This document shows positions 50,636 through 58,827 of a stretch of DNA of 64,000 nucleotides, piece after piece (positions within the stretch are counted from its first letter, which is position 1; the number at the start of each line of letters is the position of its first letter). Both the position numbers and the translations under genes were made by a program. The stretch is from Chryseolinea sp. H1M3-3 (GTDB taxonomy: Bacteria; Bacteroidota; Bacteroidia; Cytophagales; Cyclobacteriaceae): the NCBI RefSeq assembly GCF_029360725.1, contig NZ_JARKMY010000019.1, positions 62,001 to 126,000 on the forward strand. Direction: 5' to 3'. The notes beneath the pieces are model-generated. The model did no database searches. It was not told the DNA's origin and saw nothing but the letters and a program-made list of their open reading frames with translations.

Positions 50636-53600
50636 ATGAGTGCTATTTCACAAGTAAGTATATCACGCCCCGTATTAGCCGGGGTAATGTCAGTCTTGCT
50701 AATTCTTTTCGGTATCGTAGGGTACACTTTTCTTGGTACCCGCGAATATCCGGTAACCGAATCACCAACCGTAGTTGTAACGACAGTTTATCCTGGAGCA
50801 AGTGCCGACATCATTGCATCGCAGGTAACCAAGCCGTTGGAAGAAGCCGTGGCAGAAGCAAATGGTATCCGCGCGTTGTCGTCTGTTTCCCGCGAGCAAG
50901 TTAGTATCATTACCGTCGAATTTAATCTCGACGCTGACCTTGAAGCAGCTGCTAACGATGTTCGCGACAAGGTGTCCAAATCACGTTCTCAATTACCTGC
51001 CGATATCGAGCCGACCATCGTAGAGAAAATGGGCCCGCCAGATTTCCTGGTATTTCTTACCGTGCAAAGCGATACACGAAGCCTCGAAGATGTCACGGAT
51101 TTTGTTAACATCAATATTAAAGAACGGCTTCAATCCATTCCGGGTGTACGCCTGGTAGACTCGTACGCGGGTCGCAAGCGTGCCATGCGATTAAGAATGG
51201 ATCCTGTTAAACTTGCGTCGTATGGACTTACACCTTCCGATGTGCAGGCTGCTCTTCAGCGTGAGAATGTCGACCTTCCCAGTGGAAGAATTGAAGGTGC
51301 AAACACGGAAGTGACCTTAAGAACCCAAGGGAGGCTCGTGTCGGAGGAAGACTTTAACAACATGATCATCCTTCAAAAAGAAGGTGCTATTGTTCGCTTT
51401 AAGGATATTGGTACCGCGGTCATGTCTTCTCAAAATGAACGGACGGCCATGATTGTCGGCGAAGGGAATACAGCCCGATATGGTGTTGGAACCGGCGTTC
51501 AGCCTCAGCGTGGTGCCAATTCATTAGCCATCGTAGATGAGTTTAACAAACGATTTGATGAGATTGTAAAAACAGCTCCAAAGGATTATATCATCTCACT
51601 TGGAAAGGACTTTACGGTTCCTGTTCGCAATTCCCTGTCTGAAGTAGAGGAGACCTTGTTTCTTGCTTTTGGTCTTGTGGCGCTGATCATATTTATATTT
51701 CTGCGCGACTGGCGAAGTACATTAATTCCATTGGTAGCCATACCAGTGTCTATTATTTCTGCCTTCTTTATCATGTACCTGGGCGATTTTTCCATCAATG
51801 TATTAACATTGCTGGGACTAGTGCTCGCCATCGGGCTGGTGGTGGATGATGCGATTGTTGTACTGGAAAATATCTATAGTAAGATTGAAAAAGGAATGAG
51901 CCCGCTGCAGGCAGCAAGAAAAGGAGCGGATGAAATTTATTTTGCAGTTATATCTACAACGATTACCCTGGCTGCCGTTTTTCTCCCGATTCTATTTCTG
52001 GGTGGAATCACCGGACAATTGTTTAAAGAATTTGCCATCGTCGTCTCCGGTTCTGTTTTAATTTCAGCATTTGTAGCATTGACGCTGTCGCCCATGATGA
52101 GTGCTTACTTGTTAAAAGCAAATGCATCACAGGGCTGGTTGTATCGCAAGACTGAACCATGGTTCGAGGCTTTGAATCGGGGGTACGAAAAATCACTTCA
52201 CATATTTTTTAGATTCCGTTGGCTAGGTTTTGTCGTGTTGATCTTGTCATTTGGAATCGCGTGGATATTAGCACCCACATTGCCTTCCGAATTGGCACCG
52301 CTCGAAGACCGATCTATGATTGGGCTGGCGGTTATTGCGCCTGAAGGGACATCCTTTGAAAGTATGGAAGAAACCATGAAGGAGATCAATAAGTATGTTA
52401 CTGATTCCATCCCTGACTTGAACAAAAATACCACCTATGCAGGCATCGCTGCATCCGTAGGGACGCTCGTTCAGCCGGTGAATGGTGGCTTCCAGTGGAT
52501 ATTTTTGGAAGACCCGAAAAACAGGAAGAGTGGCTTGACGCAGCAACAAGTGTATGAGAAACTTGTTGCAGCCTCGCAAAAGTTTAGAAACGTAATCATC
52601 ATACCGATACAAATTCCAACAATTGGTGGATTCTCCAGCTCGCAACCATTACAATATGTTGTGCAAGCCCCAGACCTGAAATCGCTCATTGACGTAATGC
52701 CACAACTAATGGGTAAGGTCTACCAGAGTTCAAAATTAAGTTTCCAGGATCCCGACTTTAAAATTAACAGACCTGAGATCGGTATCACCATAGATCGTCA
52801 GAAGGCTGCTCAATCAGGCATCTCCACACAAGAGATAGGCCGGACGTTGCAATTAGCGTTAAGCGGGAGACGATATGGTTATTTTATCTACAATGACAGA
52901 CAATATGAAGTTATCGGACAACTCGATCGCCAGGAACGTTCTGCACCTGCCGACTTGCGCTCACTCTTTCTAAAATCCGAAAATGGTGAGATGGTCTCTC
53001 TTGATAATTTGGTAAAAATGGAAGAGTCGGTGAGTCCTCCCGCCATTTATCGCTACAATCAATCCTACAGTGCTACCATATCAGCAACGCCTGCAGCCGG
53101 TGTAAGCTTGGGTGAGGCAATCAAAGAAATGGATGCTATTGCCAAAGGTGTTTTACCTCCTGGGTTTAATACTACCTTGGCTGGACAAAGCCGCGACTAT
53201 GCAGAAAGCAGCGATAGTTTAATTTTTGCGTTCATCTTTGCCATTCTGTTGATTTACCTGGTGCTTGCCGCACAGTTTGAAAGTCTAATTGATCCTTTTA
53301 TCATCTTGCTTACAGTACCCATGGCGTTGACCGGGGCATTGTTGAGTCTGTGGATCACCGGGCATTCCATCAATGTATTTAGCGAAATTGGAATCATCAT
53401 GTTGATCGGTCTGATTACTAAAAACGGGATCCTTATTGTGGAATTTGCTAATCAACGGAAGGAAGAAGGGCTGTCGGTTAAGGACGCAGTTTTGACGGCA
53501 GCTTCGTCACGGTTCCGGCCAATATTGATGACAACACTGGCCATGATTTTCGGAACACTTCCTATTGCATTGTCGCTTGGAACATCATCCGGTAGCCGGA

Positions 53601-53767
53601 CTTCATTAGGCATAGCAGTAGTCGGCGGGTTAATCTTTGCGGGAGTACTTACATTATATGTGATTCCTGCAGTGTATTCTTACTTCTCACGTGCTTATGT
53701 CCCGAGAAAAGAGGAAAGCGATAAAGCGTTTCCCGAACGTACATCAGACGTTGTTATAGCTTCTTAA
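50636..53767 (+). CDS. RND multidrug efflux transporter, inner-membrane pump (AcrB/HAE1 type)
   Basis: The 1043-residue proton-driven pump has the usual 12-helix layout with two large periplasmic loops. It opens ISRPVLAGVMSVLLILFGIVGY. The proton-relay aspartates are in GLVLAIGLVVDDAIVVLENIY (TM4 region; DD near residue 400). The conserved DRSMIGLAVIAPEG begins the second periplasmic loop. SRFRPILMTTLAMIFGTLPIAL marks the late helices, and GITKNGI-like LIGLITKNGILIVEFANQ is in TM10. Length and motifs match the HAE-1 group of hydrophobe/amphiphile exporters. It lies between the adaptor and TolC genes in one operon. The actual substrate cannot be read from sequence. Confidence 0.96.
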   Translation: MSAISQVSISRPVLAGVMSVLLILFGIVGYTFLGTREYPVTESPTVVVTTVYPGASADIIASQVTKPLEEAVAEANGIRALSSVSREQVSIITVEFNLDADLEAAANDVRDKVSKSRSQLPADIEPTIVEKMGPPDFLVFLTVQSDTRSLEDVTDFVNINIKERLQSIPGVRLVDSYAGRKRAMRLRMDPVKLASYGLTPSDVQAALQRENVDLPSGRIEGANTEVTLRTQGRLVSEEDFNNMIILQKEGAIVRFKDIGTAVMSSQNERTAMIVGEGNTARYGVGTGVQPQRGANSLAIVDEFNKRFDEIVKTAPKDYIISLGKDFTVPVRNSLSEVEETLFLAFGLVALIIFIFLRDWRSTLIPLVAIPVSIISAFFIMYLGDFSINVLTLLGLVLAIGLVVDDAIVVLENIYSKIEKGMSPLQAARKGADEIYFAVISTTITLAAVFLPILFLGGITGQLFKEFAIVVSGSVLISAFVALTLSPMMSAYLLKANASQGWLYRKTEPWFEALNRGYEKSLHIFFRFRWLGFVVLILSFGIAWILAPTLPSELAPLEDRSMIGLAVIAPEGTSFESMEETMKEINKYVTDSIPDLNKNTTYAGIAASVGTLVQPVNGGFQWIFLEDPKNRKSGLTQQQVYEKLVAASQKFRNVIIIPIQIPTIGGFSSSQPLQYVVQAPDLKSLIDVMPQLMGKVYQSSKLSFQDPDFKINRPEIGITIDRQKAAQSGISTQEIGRTLQLALSGRRYGYFIYNDRQYEVIGQLDRQERSAPADLRSLFLKSENGEMVSLDNLVKMEESVSPPAIYRYNQSYSATISATPAAGVSLGEAIKEMDAIAKGVLPPGFNTTLAGQSRDYAESSDSLIFAFIFAILLIYLVLAAQFESLIDPFIILLTVPMALTGALLSLWITGHSINVFSEIGIIMLIGLITKNGILIVEFANQRKEEGLSVKDAVLTAASSRFRPILMTTLAMIFGTLPIALSLGTSSGSRTSLGIAVVGGLIFAGVLTLYVIPAVYSYFSRAYVPRKEESDKAFPERTSDVVIAS

Positions 53768-53783
53768 TTATATTTATATAGAT

Positions 53784-55109
53784 ATGAAATCAATTTCTAA
53801 ATATATTTTATTGGCACTTGCATTCGGAGCTTTTACTCCGAATGTAAAAGCCCAACAAAAACTGTCGTTGCAGGAAGCGGTTAATCTTGCTGTTGACCAA
53901 AATCCAGAGATATTGGCGCGCGACCTGGAGATCGAAAAATCCAGGCAACAAAAGATTGTTTCCCGCAGCTTGTTTCTGCCTTCGGTAAACTTGTCAGCCC
54001 AAGCCAACCATTATTTTCGATTAAATCCTTTTTTCGGGTTTGGCGAGTCAGCTGCTGATGGAAAAATTCCTTATGGGCGATTTGGGGGAGAGGACCAGGT
54101 AGGCGCATTTTTATCCGCTGTTCAACCGTTGTATAACCCACAGGCATTTCCTGCCGTGCAACATTCGCGCATAAAAGAGGAAGAGAGCAGATTGGCACTG
54201 AGCTCGACAAAGATCGAAACTCAAGCCGCCGTAAAGCAAGTCTATTTGCAAATCCTTGTGTTGAATGAACGAATCAAGTTACAGCATGAAAGCATTAAGC
54301 GAAATCAGCGTGCATTACAGGACGCCAAGTCGTTGTTCCTTCAGGGCAAGGGTTTGCGTGTCGACACGCTTAGGGCGTACACTGCCGTAAAGAATCTGGA
54401 ACCGGATTTATTGAAATTAACTTCTGCTGTAGAGACGAGTAAGCTCCAAATGAAAGCGCTTATTGGAATCGACTCCCTTCAGGATATCCAACTTACAGAT
54501 TCGCTTTTTCTCCCGGATGCTGGCAGCATACCGTCAGAAGATACAGTCTATGCAGTGGCGAAAAATAATAATCCGTTGTATCGTGCTATTGAATTGCAAA
54601 AGGAGTTGAATAGCCAGGAGATAAAAATTGCATCCTCAGCAAGAATGCCAGTAGTGAATGCAGTGGCACAGTATCAAATACAGTCGCAAACGAACAACTT
54701 TGAATATAATAACGCGTACTATCCTTCGTCATCATTTGTAGGGTTGCAAATATCTGTACCGCTGTTTACTGGCCTAAGCAATCAAGCTAAGGTAAGGCAA
54801 GCCCGAATATCGAAAGATCAAACCCATCTTCGGTCTCAATATGAATATGAACAACTCCGGTCGAAGGTGCATGAGGTTGTATCGAACAGTCACGAGTCAT
54901 TGGCGCGTCTACAGACCACTGTTGATGTGAGAGAGACCGCTCAGTTGAGCTATAATATCATTCAATACCGTTACAAACGTGGAGTAGCTTCACGGCTGGA
55001 ATTAACAGACGCTGAGTATGAACTTTCTGCCGCGCAGTCCAACTACCTAGAAGCGGTCTATGATTATTTATCTGCCCGAATTGAACTGCAGCGGATCATG
55101 GGAGAATAA
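53784..55109 (+). CDS. TolC family outer-membrane efflux channel
   Basis: The 441-residue protein completes the RND pump as its outer-membrane duct. Residues 1-23 are a signal peptide ending VKA. Two outer-membrane efflux repeats follow, each with long helices. The first runs LSLQEAVNLAVDQNPEILAR to the ESRLALSSTKIETQAAVKQVYLQIL region. The second includes GLQISVPLFTGLSNQAKVRQA and ends YEYEQLRSKVHEVVS, SYNIIQYRYKRGVASRLELTDAEYEL and ARIELQRIMG. It starts 17 bp after the pump gene and is followed by a terminator, so it closes the operon. The family is certain. Confidence 0.94.
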   Translation: MKSISKYILLALAFGAFTPNVKAQQKLSLQEAVNLAVDQNPEILARDLEIEKSRQQKIVSRSLFLPSVNLSAQANHYFRLNPFFGFGESAADGKIPYGRFGGEDQVGAFLSAVQPLYNPQAFPAVQHSRIKEEESRLALSSTKIETQAAVKQVYLQILVLNERIKLQHESIKRNQRALQDAKSLFLQGKGLRVDTLRAYTAVKNLEPDLLKLTSAVETSKLQMKALIGIDSLQDIQLTDSLFLPDAGSIPSEDTVYAVAKNNNPLYRAIELQKELNSQEIKIASSARMPVVNAVAQYQIQSQTNNFEYNNAYYPSSSFVGLQISVPLFTGLSNQAKVRQARISKDQTHLRSQYEYEQLRSKVHEVVSNSHESLARLQTTVDVRETAQLSYNIIQYRYKRGVASRLELTDAEYELSAAQSNYLEAVYDYLSARIELQRIMGE

Positions 55110-55145
55110 AAAAACTCATAGGAGAGTAGCGATAGGTTGATTGCT

Positions 55146-55189
55146 AAAGAGAAAGCCAAAGGAACGTTCCGAGTAACTTTCTCTTTTTT
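55146..55189 (+). terminator. Terminator of the RND efflux operon
   Basis: AAAGAGAAAG (55146-55155) pairs with CTTTCTCTTT (55177-55186), enclosing a small inner hairpin (GGAACGTTCC), and the element ends in a T-run. It lies 37 bp after the TolC-family gene. Confidence 0.75.
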
Positions 55190-55353
55190 ATTATGTAACG
55201 CGGCAAGGCGAAGAAAAAAATTCACGCTGTAGATTTTTTCGTCATTGTCATTATCAAAAAAAGTTGGTTCAAGACAATAATAACAAGATCTCATTTCTGG
55301 TATGATGTTTTTTAGATAGCCTTAATAAAAAACATTAACCAAAAAAGATCCAT

Positions 55354-55725
55354 ATGAAAAAGTTACTCACAATAGTTTTCGGTGTTGCATTGATGGGACT
55401 ATGCTCACTGGTAAATGCGCAAAATCAGGACACTGCTTCAACCAATATTAGTGGACAACCTGCCGTAGAGCAGGGAGACGATACGCAAAGTGATGATGCT
55501 AAAACCCAGGAGGCTGAACGACTTCAATCGACCGATGACCAATTGCAAAATGATGCCGATGAGATGAAAGAGAATTTTGAAGGTGCGACAATTGACAAGG
55601 TCGGCCCGAACGGCGAGAAGCTTTTTATGGAACGCGGAAAATATTACTATATGAACGATGAAGGAAAAAAAGTAAAAGTGAAGAAGTCGGAAGTGAGAGA
55701 TAAGTCAAAGGACGGCGTTCAATAA
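55354..55725 (+). CDS. Small secreted protein of an unrecognised family, member 1
   Basis: I do not recognise a named family. The 123-residue protein has a signal peptide (1-22, ending VNA). Next is an acidic, Gln/Asp-rich, low-complexity middle (about 24-80: QPAVEQGDDTQSDDAKTQEAE). The C-terminal block is compact, with GPNGEKLFMERGKYYYMNDEGKKVKVKKSE (about 85-114, given in parts) and ends strongly basic. The gene at 58105 has the same signal type, the same (P/A)VEQ start of the middle part and the same C-terminal block. The charge contrast between middle and end suggests an extracellular or periplasmic binding role, but nothing shows a function. It stands alone with its own terminator. Confidence 0.8.
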   Translation: MKKLLTIVFGVALMGLCSLVNAQNQDTASTNISGQPAVEQGDDTQSDDAKTQEAERLQSTDDQLQNDADEMKENFEGATIDKVGPNGEKLFMERGKYYYMNDEGKKVKVKKSEVRDKSKDGVQ

Positions 55726-55757
55726 CGATAATTTTATAATTCAGTTATACTACAATG

Positions 55758-55798
55758 AAATAAAGGACGAAGCTTATGTTTGCGTCCTTTATTTTTTT
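55758..55798 (+). terminator. Terminator after the first small secreted protein
   Basis: AAATAAAGGACG (55758-55769) pairs with CGTCCTTTATTT (55783-55794) around a 13-nt loop and continues in a T-run. It ends 28 bp before the convergent thiamine-diphosphate enzyme gene and may act for both directions. Confidence 0.8.
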
Positions 55799-55826
55799 CC
55801 ATTCTGTTAAATTCGGGAAGGGTCCA

Positions 55827-57599
55827 TCACATCAGGCTCTCAACTTTTTGTTGTAAAATGTGACCGGTGTTTTTAAAAACAGCATCATCACCCTGGGCAA
55901 CAGCTATTGCAAGTTTATCTGCTTTTTTCATCATGACATGATCTGGGAAAGGAGAGACATCAGGATCAGTAATAGCCTCGAGAAGAACAGGTCGGTCGGA
56001 TGAAAGCGCCTTTTTCCACGCGTCCTCCAGTTGGTCTGGTGCATCTACCCTTAATCCTAAAAATCCAATGCTTTCTGCATATGCGGCATAATTAAAGTCC
56101 GGGATCACCTGGGTCGTTTCAAGTTTGGCATCACCTTCCATCATACGCTGTTCCCACGTTACCATATTCAAGTCGCGATTGTTTAAAACACATACAATAA
56201 TATTAGGCGTCTTCCACGACTGCCAGTATTTGCCAATGGTTAGAAGTTCCTCGTTTCCATTCATCTGCATGGCGCCGTCGCCGGCAAAAGCAATGACGGT
56301 GCGATCAGGATATGCAAACTTTGCTGCAATGGCATAAGGCACGGCACAACCCATGGTTGCAAGATTGCCCGACAATGAGGCCATCATGCCCTCCCTTGTT
56401 TTCAGTTCCCGCGCATACCAGCTCGCGCACGAACCCGAGTCTGATGTCAAAATACAATTATCGGGAAGCAATGGTGATAACGTCGTGAATACACGTTGTG
56501 GGTTTAGCAGTTCCGATTCTCGCAGTGCTAATTGTTCCTGCTCTCGATTCCAAATTTGTACGTCGTCCATTATTTTATTGCGCCAATCTTTTGCATTTTT
56601 TTGGTGCAAAAGCGGAATTAATCGTTTCAGTGTTTCCTTACTGTCTCCAAGAAGATTTGTTTCTACGGGATAGCGAAGGCTAAGCATGCGACCATCAAGA
56701 TCAATTTGCACCGCGCGTGCCTGCCCCTCTTTAGGAAGAAATTCGGCATACGGGAAACTTGTTCCGATGAGTATCAGTGTGTCGCAATTGTTCATCATAT
56801 TTACGGTGGCTCTTGTTCCAAAGAAGCCAATAGATCCGGTAACAAACGGAAGGTCATCGGGCAGCACAGATTTTCCGAGCAGCGCTTTAGCCACACCAGC
56901 ATCCAGCAGGTTTGCAAGCGTGATGACTTCGTCCGAGGCATTCGCAGCGCCCGCTCCAATGAGTATACTCACTTTGTTGCCTACATTTAGTATGTGTGCA
57001 GCTTCTTCCAGTGCCTTCTGAGTAGGGATACTATATGAATCAGGGTGACCTACGCCTGTATGAATCGAAAAATGCTCGTGCGGAGGTATCTCAACTGCCT
57101 CCATCGTTTGTACATCATTAGGTATAATTACGCATGTAACAGTTCTCTCCGCTTTCGCAATGCGGATAGCCCTATCGATAAGATGGCGAATCTGGGTCGG
57201 ATCAGATGCCATATGAACGTATTCATGCGCAACATCTTTAAATAGAGAAACAAGATCAATTTCTTGTTGATAGCTTCCACCGATGGCCATTCGTGCTGAT
57301 TGGCCAATAATGGCAACCACAGGCTGATGATCGAGTTTAGCATCATATAAACCATTTAATAAATGAATTGCGCCGGGGCCGGACGTCGCCAAACAAACTC
57401 CAACTTCACCTGTGAACTTTGCATGCGCACATGCCATAAACGCAGCCATTTCTTCATGGCGTACCTGTGTAAATTTTATGGACTCCATAGACCTGCTTAA
57501 CGCGCCGAGGATACCATTAATACCATCGCCTGAATAACCGAAAATACGACTGATACCCCAGGCACCGAGTCGTTTGATAATAAAGTCGCTTACATTCAT
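55827..57599 (-). CDS. Thiamine-diphosphate-dependent enzyme of the pyruvate oxidase/pyruvate dehydrogenase (quinone) type
   Basis: The 590-residue protein has the three-domain layout of the POX/ALS group. The N-terminal pyrimidine-binding domain (about 1-170) includes IFGYSGDGINGIL, the catalytic glutamate in VRHEEMAAFMA and the loop TSGPGAIHLLNGLYDAK. The central domain is at about 195-335. The C-terminal diphosphate-binding domain has the metal motif GDGAMQMNGNEELLTIGKYW followed by NNRDLNMVTWEQ. The sequence favours quinone-dependent PoxB-like enzymes, which convert pyruvate to acetate and CO2 at the membrane, but acetolactate synthase-like or other 2-oxoacid activities are possible. It lies alone on the minus strand between the two small secreted protein genes. 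Confidence 0.88.
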   Translation of the reverse strand: MNVSDFIIKRLGAWGISRIFGYSGDGINGILGALSRSMESIKFTQVRHEEMAAFMACAHAKFTGEVGVCLATSGPGAIHLLNGLYDAKLDHQPVVAIIGQSARMAIGGSYQQEIDLVSLFKDVAHEYVHMASDPTQIRHLIDRAIRIAKAERTVTCVIIPNDVQTMEAVEIPPHEHFSIHTGVGHPDSYSIPTQKALEEAAHILNVGNKVSILIGAGAANASDEVITLANLLDAGVAKALLGKSVLPDDLPFVTGSIGFFGTRATVNMMNNCDTLILIGTSFPYAEFLPKEGQARAVQIDLDGRMLSLRYPVETNLLGDSKETLKRLIPLLHQKNAKDWRNKIMDDVQIWNREQEQLALRESELLNPQRVFTTLSPLLPDNCILTSDSGSCASWYARELKTREGMMASLSGNLATMGCAVPYAIAAKFAYPDRTVIAFAGDGAMQMNGNEELLTIGKYWQSWKTPNIIVCVLNNRDLNMVTWEQRMMEGDAKLETTQVIPDFNYAAYAESIGFLGLRVDAPDQLEDAWKKALSSDRPVLLEAITDPDVSPFPDHVMMKKADKLAIAVAQGDDAVFKNTGHILQQKVESLM

Positions 57600-58104
57600 T
57601 GTCAGTGTTGCTTTTGCGGGGTTATAATAATATTATAAGTGGTGAATTTTATTCTCACCTGCGGATAAGATGCCCCCAACTTTGATACACGAAAAAATCC
57701 GTAACTATTGTTCTGGCTTTTTTTGACGTGGATAAAGGCAAGGGTTTACCTGCCCGTGTAGAAGGCGACAAAATTCTTTCCGTAAATGAGGTCAACGAAT
57801 CTCAATATTGAGCAGCGATGATTGAACGTTAAATTTCTCCAGCGTCGTATCTATTATATCTCATATATCTCAAATTCCGAATGGCCCGTTTAGCGTCACA
57901 GTTAAATTTGGTAACGCCAAAAAAAGTTCGGGAATATTGAAGGTTATAATCGATGAATATTTTTCCCGTTGTAGAATAATTCAGCAGTAATAGTTATTAA
58001 AGAACCTCCGTAAAAGGTGTTTAACAACGGATGGCATAGATGGTATGGAATTTACACTGATAGCGGTAGAAACAAATTAATGTCTTACTTAAAAATGTTT
58101 AATC
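57600..58104. other. Intergenic region, with a possible gene remnant
   Basis: These 505 bases separate the thiamine-diphosphate enzyme gene from the second small secreted protein. A frame at 57686-57811 (+) without a usable start codon reads like protein (FFDVDKGKGLPARVEGDKIL and a short tail), so it may be a decayed gene end. The rest is AT-rich with no recognisable element. Confidence 0.5.
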
Positions 58105-58626
58105 ATGAAAAAAATAATAATGACAGTATGCGGAGCAGCAATGATCAGTATTGCTTCTCTTGCCCAGGCACAAGATTCAACTTCAACAAACTATAATAGC
58201 AATAGTCCCGTTGAACAATCTCAAGATCCACAGCCTAGCCCGAATTTAGATCAGTCTACACCTGCGCCAACGCAAGATCAGTCTGCACCAACACAGGATC
58301 AAACGGCGCCAACGCAGGATCCTACAACCCAACCATCTCCAACCACACCGACCCCTCCAGTAGGACCGACTCAGGACCAGTCAACTGATCAACCTGTTCA
58401 GGATGGAAATAACGCCATTCAACAAGGTCAATCACGTGAATCAGGTCAGCCTACCGAGTCGCAAACAGATCAGTCTATGGAACGTCCAAGTGAAATGACG
58501 CCTGTAGAAGGAAAGCAAGGCCCAAATGGTGAAGCAGTCTTTATGGAAAATGGAAAATATTATTACATGAACGAGGCTGGTGAAAAAAAGAAAATTAAAA
58601 AATCTGAATTGAAAGATAAGCAGTAA
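58105..58626 (+). CDS. Small secreted protein of an unrecognised family, member 2, with a Pro/Gln-rich repeat
   Basis: This 173-residue protein is a paralog of the one at 55354. Its signal peptide (1-22) ends AQA. The middle (about 30-130) is a low-complexity Pro/Gln/Thr segment with imperfect TQDQSAP-type repeats: TQDQSAPTQDQTAPTQDP. The C-terminal block, GPNGEAVFMENGKYYYMNEAG and then EKKKIKKSELKDK, matches member 1. The middle has grown by repeat expansion, while both ends are conserved. Function is unknown; a secreted or envelope structural role is possible. A terminator follows. Confidence 0.8.
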   Translation: MKKIIMTVCGAAMISIASLAQAQDSTSTNYNSNSPVEQSQDPQPSPNLDQSTPAPTQDQSAPTQDQTAPTQDPTTQPSPTTPTPPVGPTQDQSTDQPVQDGNNAIQQGQSRESGQPTESQTDQSMERPSEMTPVEGKQGPNGEAVFMENGKYYYMNEAGEKKKIKKSELKDKQ

Positions 58627-58650
58627 CCATCAGGCTGTCTCCTGGGTAGT

Positions 58651-58686
58651 AAAAAGGCCTCTGGATTTTTTCCAGGAGCCTTTTTT
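58651..58686 (+). terminator. Terminator after the second small secreted protein
   Basis: AAAAAGGC-CTC-TGG pairs with CCA-GGA-GCCTTTTT around a T-rich loop, with a small internal mismatch, and ends in T. It lies 24 bp after the stop codon. Confidence 0.78.
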
Positions 58687-58827
58687 ATTGTTCTAGATGG
58701 CGTGGCAGCTTTCGTTGGAAGGGTAGTTTTAACGAATAACTTACCGATCTTAAAAATAGTCTTTTCGCTTTCTTATCTTCACACTAAATATAAAATCAAT
58801 CTTTGCGATTAATAGATAAGGCTACGC

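Noticed and set aside
58256-58345. Repeats of the TQDQSAP type as a possible CRISPR-like or mobile repeat
   Set aside because: They are imperfect codon repeats inside a coding region and lack spacers; simple repeat expansion explains them.
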